Shown: in pieces, positions 50,368-60,531 of the stretch
Layout of the letters: each line of letters begins with the position of its first letter
How positions within the stretch are numbered: the stretch's first letter is position 1
Origin: Streptomyces sp. DH-12
GTDB taxonomy: Bacteria; Actinomycetota; Actinomycetes; Streptomycetales; Streptomycetaceae
DNA: 64,000 nt
Direction of reading: 5' to 3'
NCBI RefSeq assembly: GCF_002899455.1
Contig: NZ_PPFB01000001.1
Span: 558,001-622,000 of the forward strand
Translations under genes and position numbers: made by a program
Notes under the pieces: model-generated
The model's database searches: none
What the model was told of the DNA's origin: nothing
The model's input: the letters and a program-made list of their open reading frames with translations, nothing else

Positions 50368-51222
50368 TCAGCCGCGCTGCACGACTCCGTGCGCCGAGAA
50401 GCTGACCGGGCCGTGGGACGGGAGGTCGCCGGGCGGGAAACCCGGGTGGTGGTCCCCCTTGGCCGCTTCCGCCCCTCCCGCGCGCGGGGCGGCCGGGCCC
50501 AGGGCGAGCCGGGACACGATCCGGTAGCGGTCGCCCCGGTAGACGGAGTGGACGTACTCCACCGGACGGCCGGCGGTATCGGTGGTGAGGCGCTCGAACA
50601 GGAGGGCCGGTGACAGCTCGGGCACGTCCAGCAGCTCCGCCTCCGCGCGGGTCGTCACGGTCGGCTCGACGGACTGCACGGCCTCGCTGACCCGCACCCC
50701 GTGCCGTTCCCGGAAATGCTCGTACAGATCGCCCTGTTCGAGCTCCGCCTCGGTGAGGCCGGGCACCAGGCCGGCGGGGAGGTGCAGGTGCTCGATGGCC
50801 ATCGGGGCGCCGTCCACCAGCCGCAGCCGGGCCGCGTACCGGATCCGGGCGGCCGGTGACACGCGCAGTCTGCGGCCCACCCGGGCGCCGGCCGGGAGCG
50901 TGCGGAACTCGAGGACGCGGCTGGTCCACACGCCCTTGGCCCGCGGCACGGTCAACGCGCCGTGCTCCGGCACCAGTTCCTGGGTGATCTTCTCGGCGGC
51001 CACGAACATGCCCCGGCCGTGCTCGCGCACCAGCAGTCCCGCGACCACGAGTTCGTCGACCGCGGCCCGCACGGTCGGGCGTGAGACGCCGAGCCGGGCG
51101 CAGAGGACGCGCTCGGAGGGGACGGCGTCGCCGGGGCGGCGGGTCTCGATGAGTTCGAGGAGTGCGTCGCGCACCCGTTCACGCTTGAGCACCGCACCCG
51201 AGGCGGCGGGATCGACGGCCAT
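50368..51222 (-). CDS. GntR family regulator with UTRA domain (HutC subfamily)
   Basis: A 284-residue regulator. The winged helix (about 14-80) includes DAVPSERVLCARLGVSRPTV and RAAVDELVVAGLLVREHGRG. The UTRA effector domain (about 95-240) includes RLRVSPAARIRYAARLRLVD, PMAIEHLHLPAGLVPGL and GRPVEYVHSVYRGDRYRIVS, a layout shared with the aminosugar regulator DasR. The C-terminal 45 residues are a variable tail. It diverges from the CBM3-GH16 gene; recurring ACTGGT motifs lie in the shared promoter. Confidence 0.9.
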   Translation of the reverse strand: MAVDPAASGAVLKRERVRDALLELIETRRPGDAVPSERVLCARLGVSRPTVRAAVDELVVAGLLVREHGRGMFVAAEKITQELVPEHGALTVPRAKGVWTSRVLEFRTLPAGARVGRRLRVSPAARIRYAARLRLVDGAPMAIEHLHLPAGLVPGLTEAELEQGDLYEHFRERHGVRVSEAVQSVEPTVTTRAEAELLDVPELSPALLFERLTTDTAGRPVEYVHSVYRGDRYRIVSRLALGPAAPRAGGAEAAKGDHHPGFPPGDLPSHGPVSFSAHGVVQRG

Positions 51223-51264
51223 ACGGGTCTCCCTCGTCGTCGGCCGCGGGCGGGGCGCGGGGCG

Positions 51265-51420
51265 ACTGGTATGCCCCGACCTTAACTGGTCCGGCCGCCA
51301 CCAGGGCCGCCTTCGGCAACGCCGACTCCGTTTCCGACGCGCAGGGTTGACGTGCCTATTGGTCTATGCCACCTTCTCTCGACATCAACTGGTAAGGCCT
51401 CGGCGGACAACTGGTCAGTT
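51265..51420. promoter_or_regulatory. Cluster of ACTGGT/TTGGTCTATGCC motifs between GntR and GH16 genes
   Basis: ACTGGT occurs at 51265-51270, 51285-51290, 51388-51393 and 51410-51415. TATTGGTCTATGCC at 51357-51370 resembles half of the DasR box (TGGTCTAGACCA). The last site is within AACTGGTCAGTT, an imperfect palindrome (51409-51420). Likely binding sites of the adjacent UTRA-type GntR protein. Confidence 0.55.
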
Positions 51421-51522
51421 CCGGGGACCGGTCCGTCACCGCGAGCCCGCGCCGGGCGGCGCCCCACGCCCGCCGCGCGGACGCACCACCGTGCGCCACC
51501 CCCCACCGCGAAAGGACCACGG

Positions 51523-52950
51523 ATGCGTACTCGTCCCACCGGCCGCCGCGCCCGCGCGGCACTCGCCCTCACCGCCCTGCTGGGCGCCGCCGCCCTCACC
51601 GGGCTCCCCGCGCCCGCGGCCACCGCCGCGGACGGCGCGCTCGCCGTGCAGTACCGCACGAGCGCCCCCGGGGCCACCGCCGACCAGAGCGAGCCCTGGT
51701 TCAAGGTCCGCAACACCGGCTCCGCTCCTGTGCGGTTGAGCCAGGTGAAGATCCGCTACTACTTCAAGGCCGAAGCCCCCGACGCCACGTACCGTTTCGC
51801 CTGCTCCTGGGCGGTCGTCGACTGCCCGGCCGTCACCGGCACGTTCGGCACGCTCCCGCGGCCCACCGCGACGGCCGACCGCTACCTGGAGATCGGGTTC
51901 ACCCCGTCCGCCGGGTCGCTGGCGCCCGGCGCCGACACCGGCGACCTGCAACTGCGGTTCCACCGGGCGGACTGGCGGACGCTGCGGCAGAGCGACGACT
52001 ACTCCTTCGGCGCGGCGCGGACGTCGTACGCCGACTGGGACAAGGTGACCGCGCGACTCGCGGGCGCCACCGTGTGGGGCGCGGGCCCCGAGGGCGACGG
52101 CCCGACCGACCCCACGGATCCCACCGACCCGCCCGGTGAGGGCGGTCAGACGCTGTTCGACGACTTCGACTACGCGTCGCACACCGACCCGGACCTCGCG
52201 GCGCACGGCTGGAGCGTCCGCTCCAACGCGGGCGGACCCGGGGTGCCCGGCGCGACCTGGGACCCGTCGAGGGTGACCTTCAGCTCCTCGGGCGGGAACT
52301 CGGTGATGGACCTGGAGACGTCCACCGCGGGCACGGGCGCCTCCACCACGCACACCGAGATCCTCACCCGGAGCATGAAGTTCGCGTACGGCACCTACGC
52401 GGCCCGGGTGCGCTTCTCCGACGCCCCCGTCTCCGGCCCGGACGGCGACCGCGTCGTGCAGACGTTCTTCACCATCAACGACCTCAAGGCGCCGATGGCC
52501 GACGACTACGCCGAGTACGACTTCGAGTACCTGCCCAACGGCGGCTGGGGCGAGCCGTCCTCGATCCTGTACACGACGTCCTGGGAGACCTACAATCCCG
52601 ATCCCTGGCAGGCCGTCAACCAGCACAGCGAGAGCCGCCAGAGCTTCGCCGGCTGGCACGACCTGGTCGTCACCATCGACGACTCCGGCATCACGTACTA
52701 CGTCGACGGCCGCCACTTCGGCACCCACGACGCCGCGTACCTGCCGGAGCGGCCGATGTCGATCAACTTCAACCAGTGGCTGATCGACCTGGAGGGCCAG
52801 CGGTCGACCACGCCCCGCTCCTACCACCAGCAGGTCGACTACGTCCTGCACGTCAAGGACCAGGTGCTGACGCCCGCCCAGGTCGCGGCGAAGATCGACG
52901 CCTACCGTGCCGCGGGCACCTCGTTCGTGGACGAGGTGCCCGCGCCCTGA
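51523..52950 (+). CDS. CBM3-GH16 glycoside hydrolase, secreted
   Basis: A 475-residue exported enzyme. After the signal peptide (to about residue 36) comes a family 3 cellulose-binding module (about 40-190: VQYRTSAPGATADQSEPWFK, SQVKIRYYF, DRYLEIGFTP). A Thr/Asp/Pro linker (PTDPTDPTDPPGEGG) leads to a GH16 beta-jelly roll (about 212-455). The catalytic motif EYDFE (Glu331, Asp333, Glu335) is of the lichenase/laminarinase type. It probably cuts mixed-linked or beta-1,3-glucan while bound to cellulose. ATG at 51523 after AAAGGACCACGG. Confidence 0.9.
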   Translation: MRTRPTGRRARAALALTALLGAAALTGLPAPAATAADGALAVQYRTSAPGATADQSEPWFKVRNTGSAPVRLSQVKIRYYFKAEAPDATYRFACSWAVVDCPAVTGTFGTLPRPTATADRYLEIGFTPSAGSLAPGADTGDLQLRFHRADWRTLRQSDDYSFGAARTSYADWDKVTARLAGATVWGAGPEGDGPTDPTDPTDPPGEGGQTLFDDFDYASHTDPDLAAHGWSVRSNAGGPGVPGATWDPSRVTFSSSGGNSVMDLETSTAGTGASTTHTEILTRSMKFAYGTYAARVRFSDAPVSGPDGDRVVQTFFTINDLKAPMADDYAEYDFEYLPNGGWGEPSSILYTTSWETYNPDPWQAVNQHSESRQSFAGWHDLVVTIDDSGITYYVDGRHFGTHDAAYLPERPMSINFNQWLIDLEGQRSTTPRSYHQQVDYVLHVKDQVLTPAQVAAKIDAYRAAGTSFVDEVPAP

Positions 52951-52971
52951 CGGCCCGCCCTGACGGCCCGC

Positions 52972-53000
52972 CCGGCCGGGCCCGTCGCGGGTCCGGCCGG
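52972..53000 (+). terminator. Intrinsic terminator after GH16 gene
   Basis: A 13-bp stem with one mismatch (52972-52984 with 52988-53000) and a 3-nt loop, 21 bp past the stop. Confidence 0.65.
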
Positions 53001-53328
53001 CGCACCGCGGTGTGTGCCGTCCCCTCGACGTCGCCCGATCGTCTCCCGGGGCTTCCGCCGGCGAGTCCGGGACGCTGGACTGCGGGCCGCGGGCCGCTCG
53101 GACCGCGCGCCCTGCCTGGCGACCCGCCCCGCCTCCAGGCGGTGCCTGTACCGACGGCGTCACGGAGGCGCGGGACGCCGGCTCCGGGGTCCCCCGGCAC
53201 CCGTCCGACGAGCCGGCCCGTACGCCGGCCGCGCCGCACGAGGCCCTGCCGGACCACGGGGGCGGCCGGCCGCCGCGCACCCCGCGGCGGACGTGGACGC
53301 CGCCACGGCCGCCCGGGGCGCGTCCCCG
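53001..53328. other. Intergenic region without identified feature
   Basis: About 330 bp between convergent GH16 and GH1 genes. Frames are open but Arg/Pro-rich, and no family or further strong hairpin was recognised. Confidence 0.5.
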
Positions 53329-54740
<1,412 letters not shown>

Positions 54741-54744
<4 letters not shown>

Positions 54745-55568
54745 TTGACTGAGCCTCCGGTGATGCCGGCGGCGATGTACTTCTGGGCGAGGACGAGCAG
54801 GATCGCGGCGGGTACGGCGGAGAGCACGGCCGCGGCCATGACCGCGCCCCAGTCCCCGACGTGTGCGCCGATGTACTGGTAGATGCCCAGTGTGATCGGT
54901 TTGACGTCGTCCGTGGTGTTCAGGGTGAGGGCGAACATGAAGTCGCTCCACGCGAACAGGAAGGCGAACAGGCCGGAGGTGATCAGGGCGTTGCGGCTCA
55001 TCGGCAGCACCACCCGCAGGAACACCCGTACCGGCCCGGCCCCGTCGATCTCGGCGGCCTCGATCACCTCTCCGGGGATGGACACCATGAAGGAGCGCAT
55101 CAGCACGATGGAGAAGGGGATGCCGAGCGAGGCGTCCGCGAGCATCAGGCCGGCATAGGAGTTCACCAGGCCCAGGTCGACGTAGGAGGTGTAGAGGGCG
55201 TTGGCGATGACGATGCCCGGCACCATCTGGGTGATCAGGGTGCCGAACACCATGGTGCGCGAGCCGCGCAGACCGAAGCGGGCCAGGCCGTAGGCGGCGG
55301 GCGCGGCGATCGCGAGGCAGATCGCGACGGCGCCGACGGACACCAGCAGGGAGGTCAGCAGGTTGCCGCCCTGGTCGGTGAGGGCCTTGGTGAACCCGGA
55401 GAGGTCGAGACCCGACGGGACCGGGTCGACCTGGAGGAGGCCGGAGTCGGGCTGGAGCGCGGTGTTGAGCATCCAGTACAGCGGGAACAGCATCACCGCG
55501 AGGACGAGCAGGCCCGCGACGGTGGAGCCCCAGCGGCGGCGGGGCGCGGTGGGCGCGTGGGCGGCCAT
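54741..55568 (-). CDS. Sugar ABC transporter permease, MalG type
   Basis: A 275-residue permease with six hydrophobic segments, starting with [20 protein letters not shown]. The EAA loop reads [20 protein letters not shown]. It pairs with the MalF-type permease whose stop is at 55574. GAGGGG lies 11 bases before the ATG at 55568; a GTG at 55577 overlapping the upstream stop is an alternative. The downstream GH1 start overlaps its stop. Confidence 0.92.
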
Positions 55569-55573
55569 GTCGG

Positions 55574-56524
55574 TCACTTCCCCTCGGTGCGGTTGGCCCG
55601 CAGGTAGAACACCGCGAACACGGCGGAGATCAGGATCAGGACGTTGCCGACGACCGCGCCGGCGCCGAAGTCCAGCTCCACGAAGGAGTTCTGGTAGGTG
55701 AGCGTGCCCAGGGTCTGGGTGGCGTCGGCGGGGCCGCCGTCGGTGAGGGCGAGGATCAGGTCGAGGATCTTCACCGTCGACATGAAGCCCAGCACCAGCA
55801 CGACCGTGATCACCGGCTTCAGCATCGGCAGGGTGACGGAGCGGAAGGCGCGCCAGGCGGAGGCGCCGTCCAGGGAGGCCGCCTCGTACAGCTCCTTGGG
55901 GATCTCCTGGAGGCCGCCGTAGAGGATGACCATGTTGAACGGGATGCCGATCCAGATGTTCACCAGGATCACCGAGAGCAGCGCCATGCCGGGGCTGGTC
56001 AGCCACGGGGTGCCCCCGCCGAGGCCGAGGGTGTCGAGGAAGGCGTTCAGTACGCCGGTGTCCTGGTCGAGGATGCGGCGCCAGACGATGCCGGACACCA
56101 CCATGGGCACCAGCCAGGGCAGCAGGATCAGCGAGCGCAGGACGCCGCCGAGGGGGAAGCGGCGGTTGAAGAAGACGGCGAGGGCGAGGCCGATGCAGAA
56201 CTGGCCGAGCAGGGAGCCCGCGGTGAAGACGAGGGTGTGCCAGAGGGCCTTGCCGAAGAGGGCGTCGCGGAAGACGGACGACCAGTTGTCGACGCCGTTG
56301 AAGGGGGCCTCGCCGGTGAAGAAGGTCTTCGGCGTGTAGTGCTGGAAGCTCATCACGACGTTGCGGACGAGCGGGTAGCCGAAGAACAGCAGCATGAAGA
56401 CGACGGCGGGCGCGACGAAGCCCCACTGGGCGAGTCTGCGGCGCCGGCGGGCGCGGGCCGGGTCCGGCGCGGCCGGCTTGCCCGCGGCGGCGGACGGCGG
56501 GGCGGTGACGGTGGACGTGGTCAT
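55574..56524 (-). CDS. Sugar ABC transporter permease, MalF type
   Basis: A 316-residue permease. [20 protein letters not shown] opens the membrane part; the EAA loop is [20 protein letters not shown]. Six segments follow. The ATG at 56524 lies 11 bp after the binding-protein stop with GAGG upstream; a longer open frame is rejected because it would run over the binding-protein gene. The transported sugar is inferred from the adjacent GH31 and GH1 genes. Confidence 0.93.
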   Translation of the reverse strand: MTTSTVTAPPSAAAGKPAAPDPARARRRRRLAQWGFVAPAVVFMLLFFGYPLVRNVVMSFQHYTPKTFFTGEAPFNGVDNWSSVFRDALFGKALWHTLVFTAGSLLGQFCIGLALAVFFNRRFPLGGVLRSLILLPWLVPMVVSGIVWRRILDQDTGVLNAFLDTLGLGGGTPWLTSPGMALLSVILVNIWIGIPFNMVILYGGLQEIPKELYEAASLDGASAWRAFRSVTLPMLKPVITVVLVLGFMSTVKILDLILALTDGGPADATQTLGTLTYQNSFVELDFGAGAVVGNVLILISAVFAVFYLRANRTEGK

Positions 56525-56535
56525 GGGGGCGTACC

Positions 56536-57795
56536 TCAGTTCCCGCTCGTGGCCCGCTGCTGGGCGCGCTTCAGGGCGGCCTCGCTGGACTGGCCGGTCA
56601 GGGCGGACTGGAAGGCGCTCTGCAGGGCGAGGGAGACGGCCGGCCAGCCGGCGCCGAGCTGGGCGGTGCGGGAGCGGGCGGCGGCGACCTGGTCGGCCAG
56701 CGCGTCCAGTTCGGGCACCCGCGCCCGCCAGCGGGCGGCGGCCCGTTCGTCGGCCGGGACCATCCAGCTGTTCAGGGCGTAGGTGAGCTGTTCCTTCTCG
56801 CTCGTCAGGCAGGCGACGATCCGGCCGGCCGTGCGCTGGCGCTCGTCGTCCCCGGTGCGGGGCACGGTGAGCACGGCGCCGCCGAGCGGGGCCACCGAGT
56901 CGGCACCCGCCTCGGGCACCGGGATCTCGGCGATGCCCCAGTTCAGGGACGGGTCGCTGTTGAGGGTCTCGACCTGCCAGGGGCCGTTGATCATCATGGC
57001 GGCGTTCCCGGCCATGAACTGGTCGTTGACGTCGGCCTGGGTCCAGTTGACCGTGGACCGGGAGAGCGAGCCGTCCTTCAGCAGCGCCTTCCAGAAGTCG
57101 AGCGCCTCGACGACCTCCGGGCTGTCGAGCTCGCGTTCGTCTCCGCCGTTGGACCACATGAACGGCGTGAACTGGAAGACCCCGTCCTCGGCGCCGCCCG
57201 CGCTGAGCGCCAGGCCGTAGCGCTTGCCGTGGGTGAGCTCGCGCGCCGCTTCCCGCAGTTCGTCCCAGGTGGCGGGGGTGCGGACGCCCGCCTCGGCGAG
57301 GACGTCCTTGTTGTAGAAGAGGGCGAGGGTGTTCACGGAGCGGGCGGCTCCGTAGTAGGTGCCCCGGTAGGAGCCGAAGTCGACGATCCCGTCGGGGACG
57401 TGGTCGGTCGACAGGCCGAGGGTGCGCAGGTCGACCAGCCCGCCTGCCTCGGCGAACACGGGCATCTCGGAGGCGTCGAACTGCACGACGTCCGGCAGCG
57501 ACTTCGACGAGGCCATGCGCAACGCCTTGGTCATGACCTGGGACGCGGGGACGCTCTGCTGCTCGACGGTGACCCCGAGCTGCTTGCCGCAGCGGGCCAT
57601 CGCCTCGGCGTCCCAGCGGTGGTAGGTCTCGTCGGTCGAGGAGTTCAGGACGGTGTAGACGTCGTCGTCGCGCTGCTCGGCGCAGCCGGTCAGCGCCGCC
57701 GAGGCGACGAGGACCGCTGCGGTGGCGAGCGAGGAGACGGTTCGGCGCGCGCGTCCGCGCGGATGACGTGCGGCAACCGTTGGATGTGCTGTCAC
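56536..57795 (-). CDS. Sugar-binding lipoprotein of second ABC system
   Basis: A 419-residue solute-binding protein of ABC family 1. The signal region SSLATAAVLVASAALTGC gives lipidated Cys38. The mature part includes VYTVLNSSTDETYHRWDAEA, SLPDVVQFDASEMPVFAEAG, and FMAGNAAMMINGPWQVETLN, a sugar-contact region. GTG at 57795 is preferred: AGGGG lies upstream and the GAAGCGCTTC operator then falls 65 bp upstream, not inside the gene. First gene of the operon; no ATPase gene locally. Confidence 0.9.
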   Translation of the reverse strand: MTAHPTVAARHPRGRARRTVSSLATAAVLVASAALTGCAEQRDDDVYTVLNSSTDETYHRWDAEAMARCGKQLGVTVEQQSVPASQVMTKALRMASSKSLPDVVQFDASEMPVFAEAGGLVDLRTLGLSTDHVPDGIVDFGSYRGTYYGAARSVNTLALFYNKDVLAEAGVRTPATWDELREAARELTHGKRYGLALSAGGAEDGVFQFTPFMWSNGGDERELDSPEVVEALDFWKALLKDGSLSRSTVNWTQADVNDQFMAGNAAMMINGPWQVETLNSDPSLNWGIAEIPVPEAGADSVAPLGGAVLTVPRTGDDERQRTAGRIVACLTSEKEQLTYALNSWMVPADERAAARWRARVPELDALADQVAAARSRTAQLGAGWPAVSLALQSAFQSALTGQSSEAALKRAQQRATSGN

Positions 57796-57859
57796 GGTGG
57801 GTGCCCCTGGGTGGGACCGGCTCGGCTGCGCCGGGCCGGCGGCTCTGTGGGATGACAGG

Positions 57860-57872
57860 TGAAGCGCTTCGA
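57860..57872. promoter_or_regulatory. GAAGCGCTTC operator upstream of sugar-binding protein gene
   Basis: TGAAGCGCTTCGA contains the perfect 10-bp palindrome GAAGCGCTTC. An identical 13-mer in reverse orientation lies at 58173-58185. Likely LacI-type operator for the transporter operon. Confidence 0.8.
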
Positions 57873-57915
57873 TTACCGACCGCCGCAGTGGGGGTTTCAT
57901 CTGACGCAGCACCGG

Positions 57916-57950
57916 GGTTTAATTTGTTTGGCCTGATTACTAATACGTCA
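57916..57950. promoter_or_regulatory. A/T-rich divergent promoter patch
   Basis: The stretch around GGTTTAATTTGTTTGG and GATTACTAATACG is the most A/T-rich part of this region and lies between the two operators. It probably holds the promoters of the transporter operon and of the GH31 gene; exact -35/-10 hexamers are not clear. Confidence 0.45.
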
Positions 57951-58088
57951 GCGCGAGCCGGTCGCGCTAGCCCCCCAGGGGCACGATCTTCTCGTCCCAG
58001 GGCGTGACAGGCTCTGAGGTTCCTGTCATAGTTCCTGGTCAGAGCTGGCTCTCGCATCTTCTCCGCCCTCCCGATCCCGAGGAAGACC

Positions 58089-60365
58089 ATGAAATTCACC
58101 GACGGCTTCTGGCGCATCCGCGACGGCGTCCAGATCTCGTACGCCACCGAGGTGCGAGATGTTCACGCGGAATCGAAGCGCTTCACTAGCTACGCTGCGA
58201 CACGGAAGGTGACGCGCCGGGGCGACACCCTCAACGCCCCGCTGGTCACGGTCGACTGCTTCTCCCCCGCCGAGGGCGTCGTCGGCGTGCGGGTCACCCA
58301 TCACGCCGGCAGGCGCGACCCCGGTCCCCACTTCGCCCTGGCGGGCGAGGCGGAGGGCGTGGGCGAGGTGCGCCGGGACGGGCCGGTCACGGAGCTGACC
58401 AGCGGCCCGCTGACCCTGCGGCTGGACGCGGACGGCGCCTTCGGGCTCACCTTCCTCGACGCGGACGGACGGGAGCTGACCCGGGCCGGCGCCAAGAGCA
58501 CGGCGTACGCCACCACCGCCGACGGGGCGCACCACATGCTGAGCCGGCTGTCCCTCGGCGTCGGCGAGCACGTCTACGGCCTGGGTGAGCGCTTCACCCC
58601 GTTCGTCAAGAACGGCCAGACCGTCGACGTGTGGCAGGCCGACGGCGGCACCAGCAGCGAGCAGGCCTACAAGAACGTCCCGTTCTACCTGTCCTCACGC
58701 GGCTACGGCGTCTTCGTCAACCACCCCGGCGCGGTCTCCTTCGAGGTCGGCTCCGAGTCCGTCGGCCAGGTGCAGTTCAGCGTCGAGGACCAGACGCTGG
58801 AGTACTACGTCATCGCCGGCCCGACCCCGAAGGACGTCCTGGGCCGCTACACCGCCCTCACCGGCCGCCCCGCGCTGCCGCCCGCCTGGTCGTTCGGCCT
58901 GTGGCTGAGCACCTCGTTCACCACCTCGTACGACGAGGCGACGGTGACCTCGTTCGTCGACGGCATGGCCGAACGCGGCATCCCCCTGTCGGTGTTCCAC
59001 TTCGACTGCTTCTGGATGCGCGAGTACCAGTGGTGCGACTTCCAGTGGGACCCGGAGGTCTTCCCCGACCCGGAGGGCATGCTGGCCCGCCTCAAGGACA
59101 AGGGTCTGCGCGTCAGCGTGTGGATCAACCCGTACATCGCCCAGAAGTCCCCGCTGTTCGGGGAGGCCGCCGCGCTCGGGCACCTGGTGCGCCGGCCGAA
59201 CGGCGACGTGTGGCAGTGGGACCTGTGGCAGGCCGGCATGGGCCTGGTCGACTTCACCAGCCCGGACGCCCGCGCCTGGTTCCAGAGCAAACTGAAGGCG
59301 CTGCTCGACCAGGGGGTGGACTGCTTCAAGACCGACTTCGGCGAGCGCATCCCGACCGACGTCGTCTGGCACGACGGCTCGGACCCCGAGCGGATGCACA
59401 ACTACTACACGCACCTGTACAACCGCACCGTGTTCGAACTGCTGGAGAAGGAGCGCGGACAGGGCGAGGCGGTCCTCTTCGCCCGGTCCGCGACCGCCGG
59501 CGGCCAGCAGTACCCGGTCCACTGGGGCGGGGACTGCTGGTCGTCCTTCGAGGCGATGGCGGAGTCGCTGCGCGGCGGACTGTCGCTGTCGCTGAGCGGG
59601 TTCGGCTTCTGGAGCCACGACATCGGCGGGTTCGAGGGCACGCCCGACCCGGAGGTCTTCACCCGCTGGCTGGCCTTCGGCCTGCTGTCCTCGCACAGCA
59701 GGCTGCACGGCTCCACGTCGTACCGCGTGCCGTGGGAGTTCGGCGACGGGGCGGTGGACGTCGCCCGCCGGTTCACACTGCTCAAGCACCGGTTGATGCC
59801 GTACCTGTACGGCGCGGCGGCCGAGGCGCACCGCACGGGCGTGCCGGTGATGCGGCCGATGCTGCTGGAGTTCCCGGCCGACCCGGCGTGCCGCCCGCTG
59901 GACCGCCAGTACATGCTGGGTCCCGACCTGCTGGTCGCGCCCGTGTTCAGCGCGGACGGCGAGGTGGAGGTGTACCTGCCGGAGGGCACCTGGACGCATC
60001 TGCTCAGCGGGGAGCGGGCGACGGGCCCGTGCTGGCGCACCGAGCGCCACGACTACGACAGTCTGCCGCTGTACGTCCGTGAGGGCGCGGTGCTGCCGCT
60101 GGCCGGGGACGACTCCCGCCCGGACGGCGACTGGCTGGACGCGCCGGTGCTGCTGGTCCACCCGCCGGCCGCGCCCGACTGGACGGCGGAGGTGACCGTG
60201 CCGGACACGGCGGGCCTGCCGGCGGCGACGTTCCGGGTGCGCCGGGACGGGGAGGTGCTGCGGGTGACGGCGTCCGGCACCGACCGGCCGTTCACGGTGC
60301 GGGTGCCGGGCGGGGCGGAGGCTTCGGGGGCCGGTGAGGTGACGGTGCCGGTGGCGTCGGAGTGA
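58089..60365 (+). CDS. yicI: GH31 alpha-xylosidase (YicI-like)
   Basis: A 758-residue intracellular GH31 enzyme removing alpha-1,6-xylose from xyloglucan oligosaccharides. An N-terminal beta domain (MKFTDGFWRIRDGVQISYAT) is followed by the barrel. The nucleophile Asp416 is in CFKTDFGERIP and the acid/base Asp482 in VHWGGDCWSSF, the same positions as in E. coli YicI. FWSHDIGGFEGTPDP and PVMRPMLLEF are also conserved. ATG at 58089 follows GAGGAAGACC. Codons 29-33 overlap a copy of the operator found upstream of the transporter. Confidence 0.94.
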   Translation: MKFTDGFWRIRDGVQISYATEVRDVHAESKRFTSYAATRKVTRRGDTLNAPLVTVDCFSPAEGVVGVRVTHHAGRRDPGPHFALAGEAEGVGEVRRDGPVTELTSGPLTLRLDADGAFGLTFLDADGRELTRAGAKSTAYATTADGAHHMLSRLSLGVGEHVYGLGERFTPFVKNGQTVDVWQADGGTSSEQAYKNVPFYLSSRGYGVFVNHPGAVSFEVGSESVGQVQFSVEDQTLEYYVIAGPTPKDVLGRYTALTGRPALPPAWSFGLWLSTSFTTSYDEATVTSFVDGMAERGIPLSVFHFDCFWMREYQWCDFQWDPEVFPDPEGMLARLKDKGLRVSVWINPYIAQKSPLFGEAAALGHLVRRPNGDVWQWDLWQAGMGLVDFTSPDARAWFQSKLKALLDQGVDCFKTDFGERIPTDVVWHDGSDPERMHNYYTHLYNRTVFELLEKERGQGEAVLFARSATAGGQQYPVHWGGDCWSSFEAMAESLRGGLSLSLSGFGFWSHDIGGFEGTPDPEVFTRWLAFGLLSSHSRLHGSTSYRVPWEFGDGAVDVARRFTLLKHRLMPYLYGAAAEAHRTGVPVMRPMLLEFPADPACRPLDRQYMLGPDLLVAPVFSADGEVEVYLPEGTWTHLLSGERATGPCWRTERHDYDSLPLYVREGAVLPLAGDDSRPDGDWLDAPVLLVHPPAAPDWTAEVTVPDTAGLPAATFRVRRDGEVLRVTASGTDRPFTVRVPGGAEASGAGEVTVPVASE
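58173..58185. promoter_or_regulatory. GAAGCGCTTC operator inside the GH31 coding region
   Basis: TCGAAGCGCTTCA, the exact reverse complement of the site at 57860-57872, lies 84 bp inside the GH31 gene. A repressor here could act as a roadblock or form a loop with the upstream site, 313 bp away. Confidence 0.75.
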
Positions 60366-60446
60366 GGACGTCGGTGCGGTGAGGGCGTCGGCGCGGCTGG
60401 GGGTGGTCCCGCGCGGTTGAGCGGAACCGCCCGGACGCCCGGGACG

Positions 60447-60489
60447 GGCCTCGGCCCCCGGGACCCGGCCGGTCCGGTGAGCCGAGGCC
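60447..60489. terminator. Possible terminator between GH31 and PPK2 genes
   Basis: GGCCTCGGC (60447-60455) pairs with GCCGAGGCC (60481-60489) around an internally structured G+C-rich loop, between convergent genes ending at 60365 and 60532. Confidence 0.4.
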
Positions 60490-60531
60490 CCGGGACCCGG
60501 CCGCCCGGGGGCGAGCACGGCGCGGCCGGGT

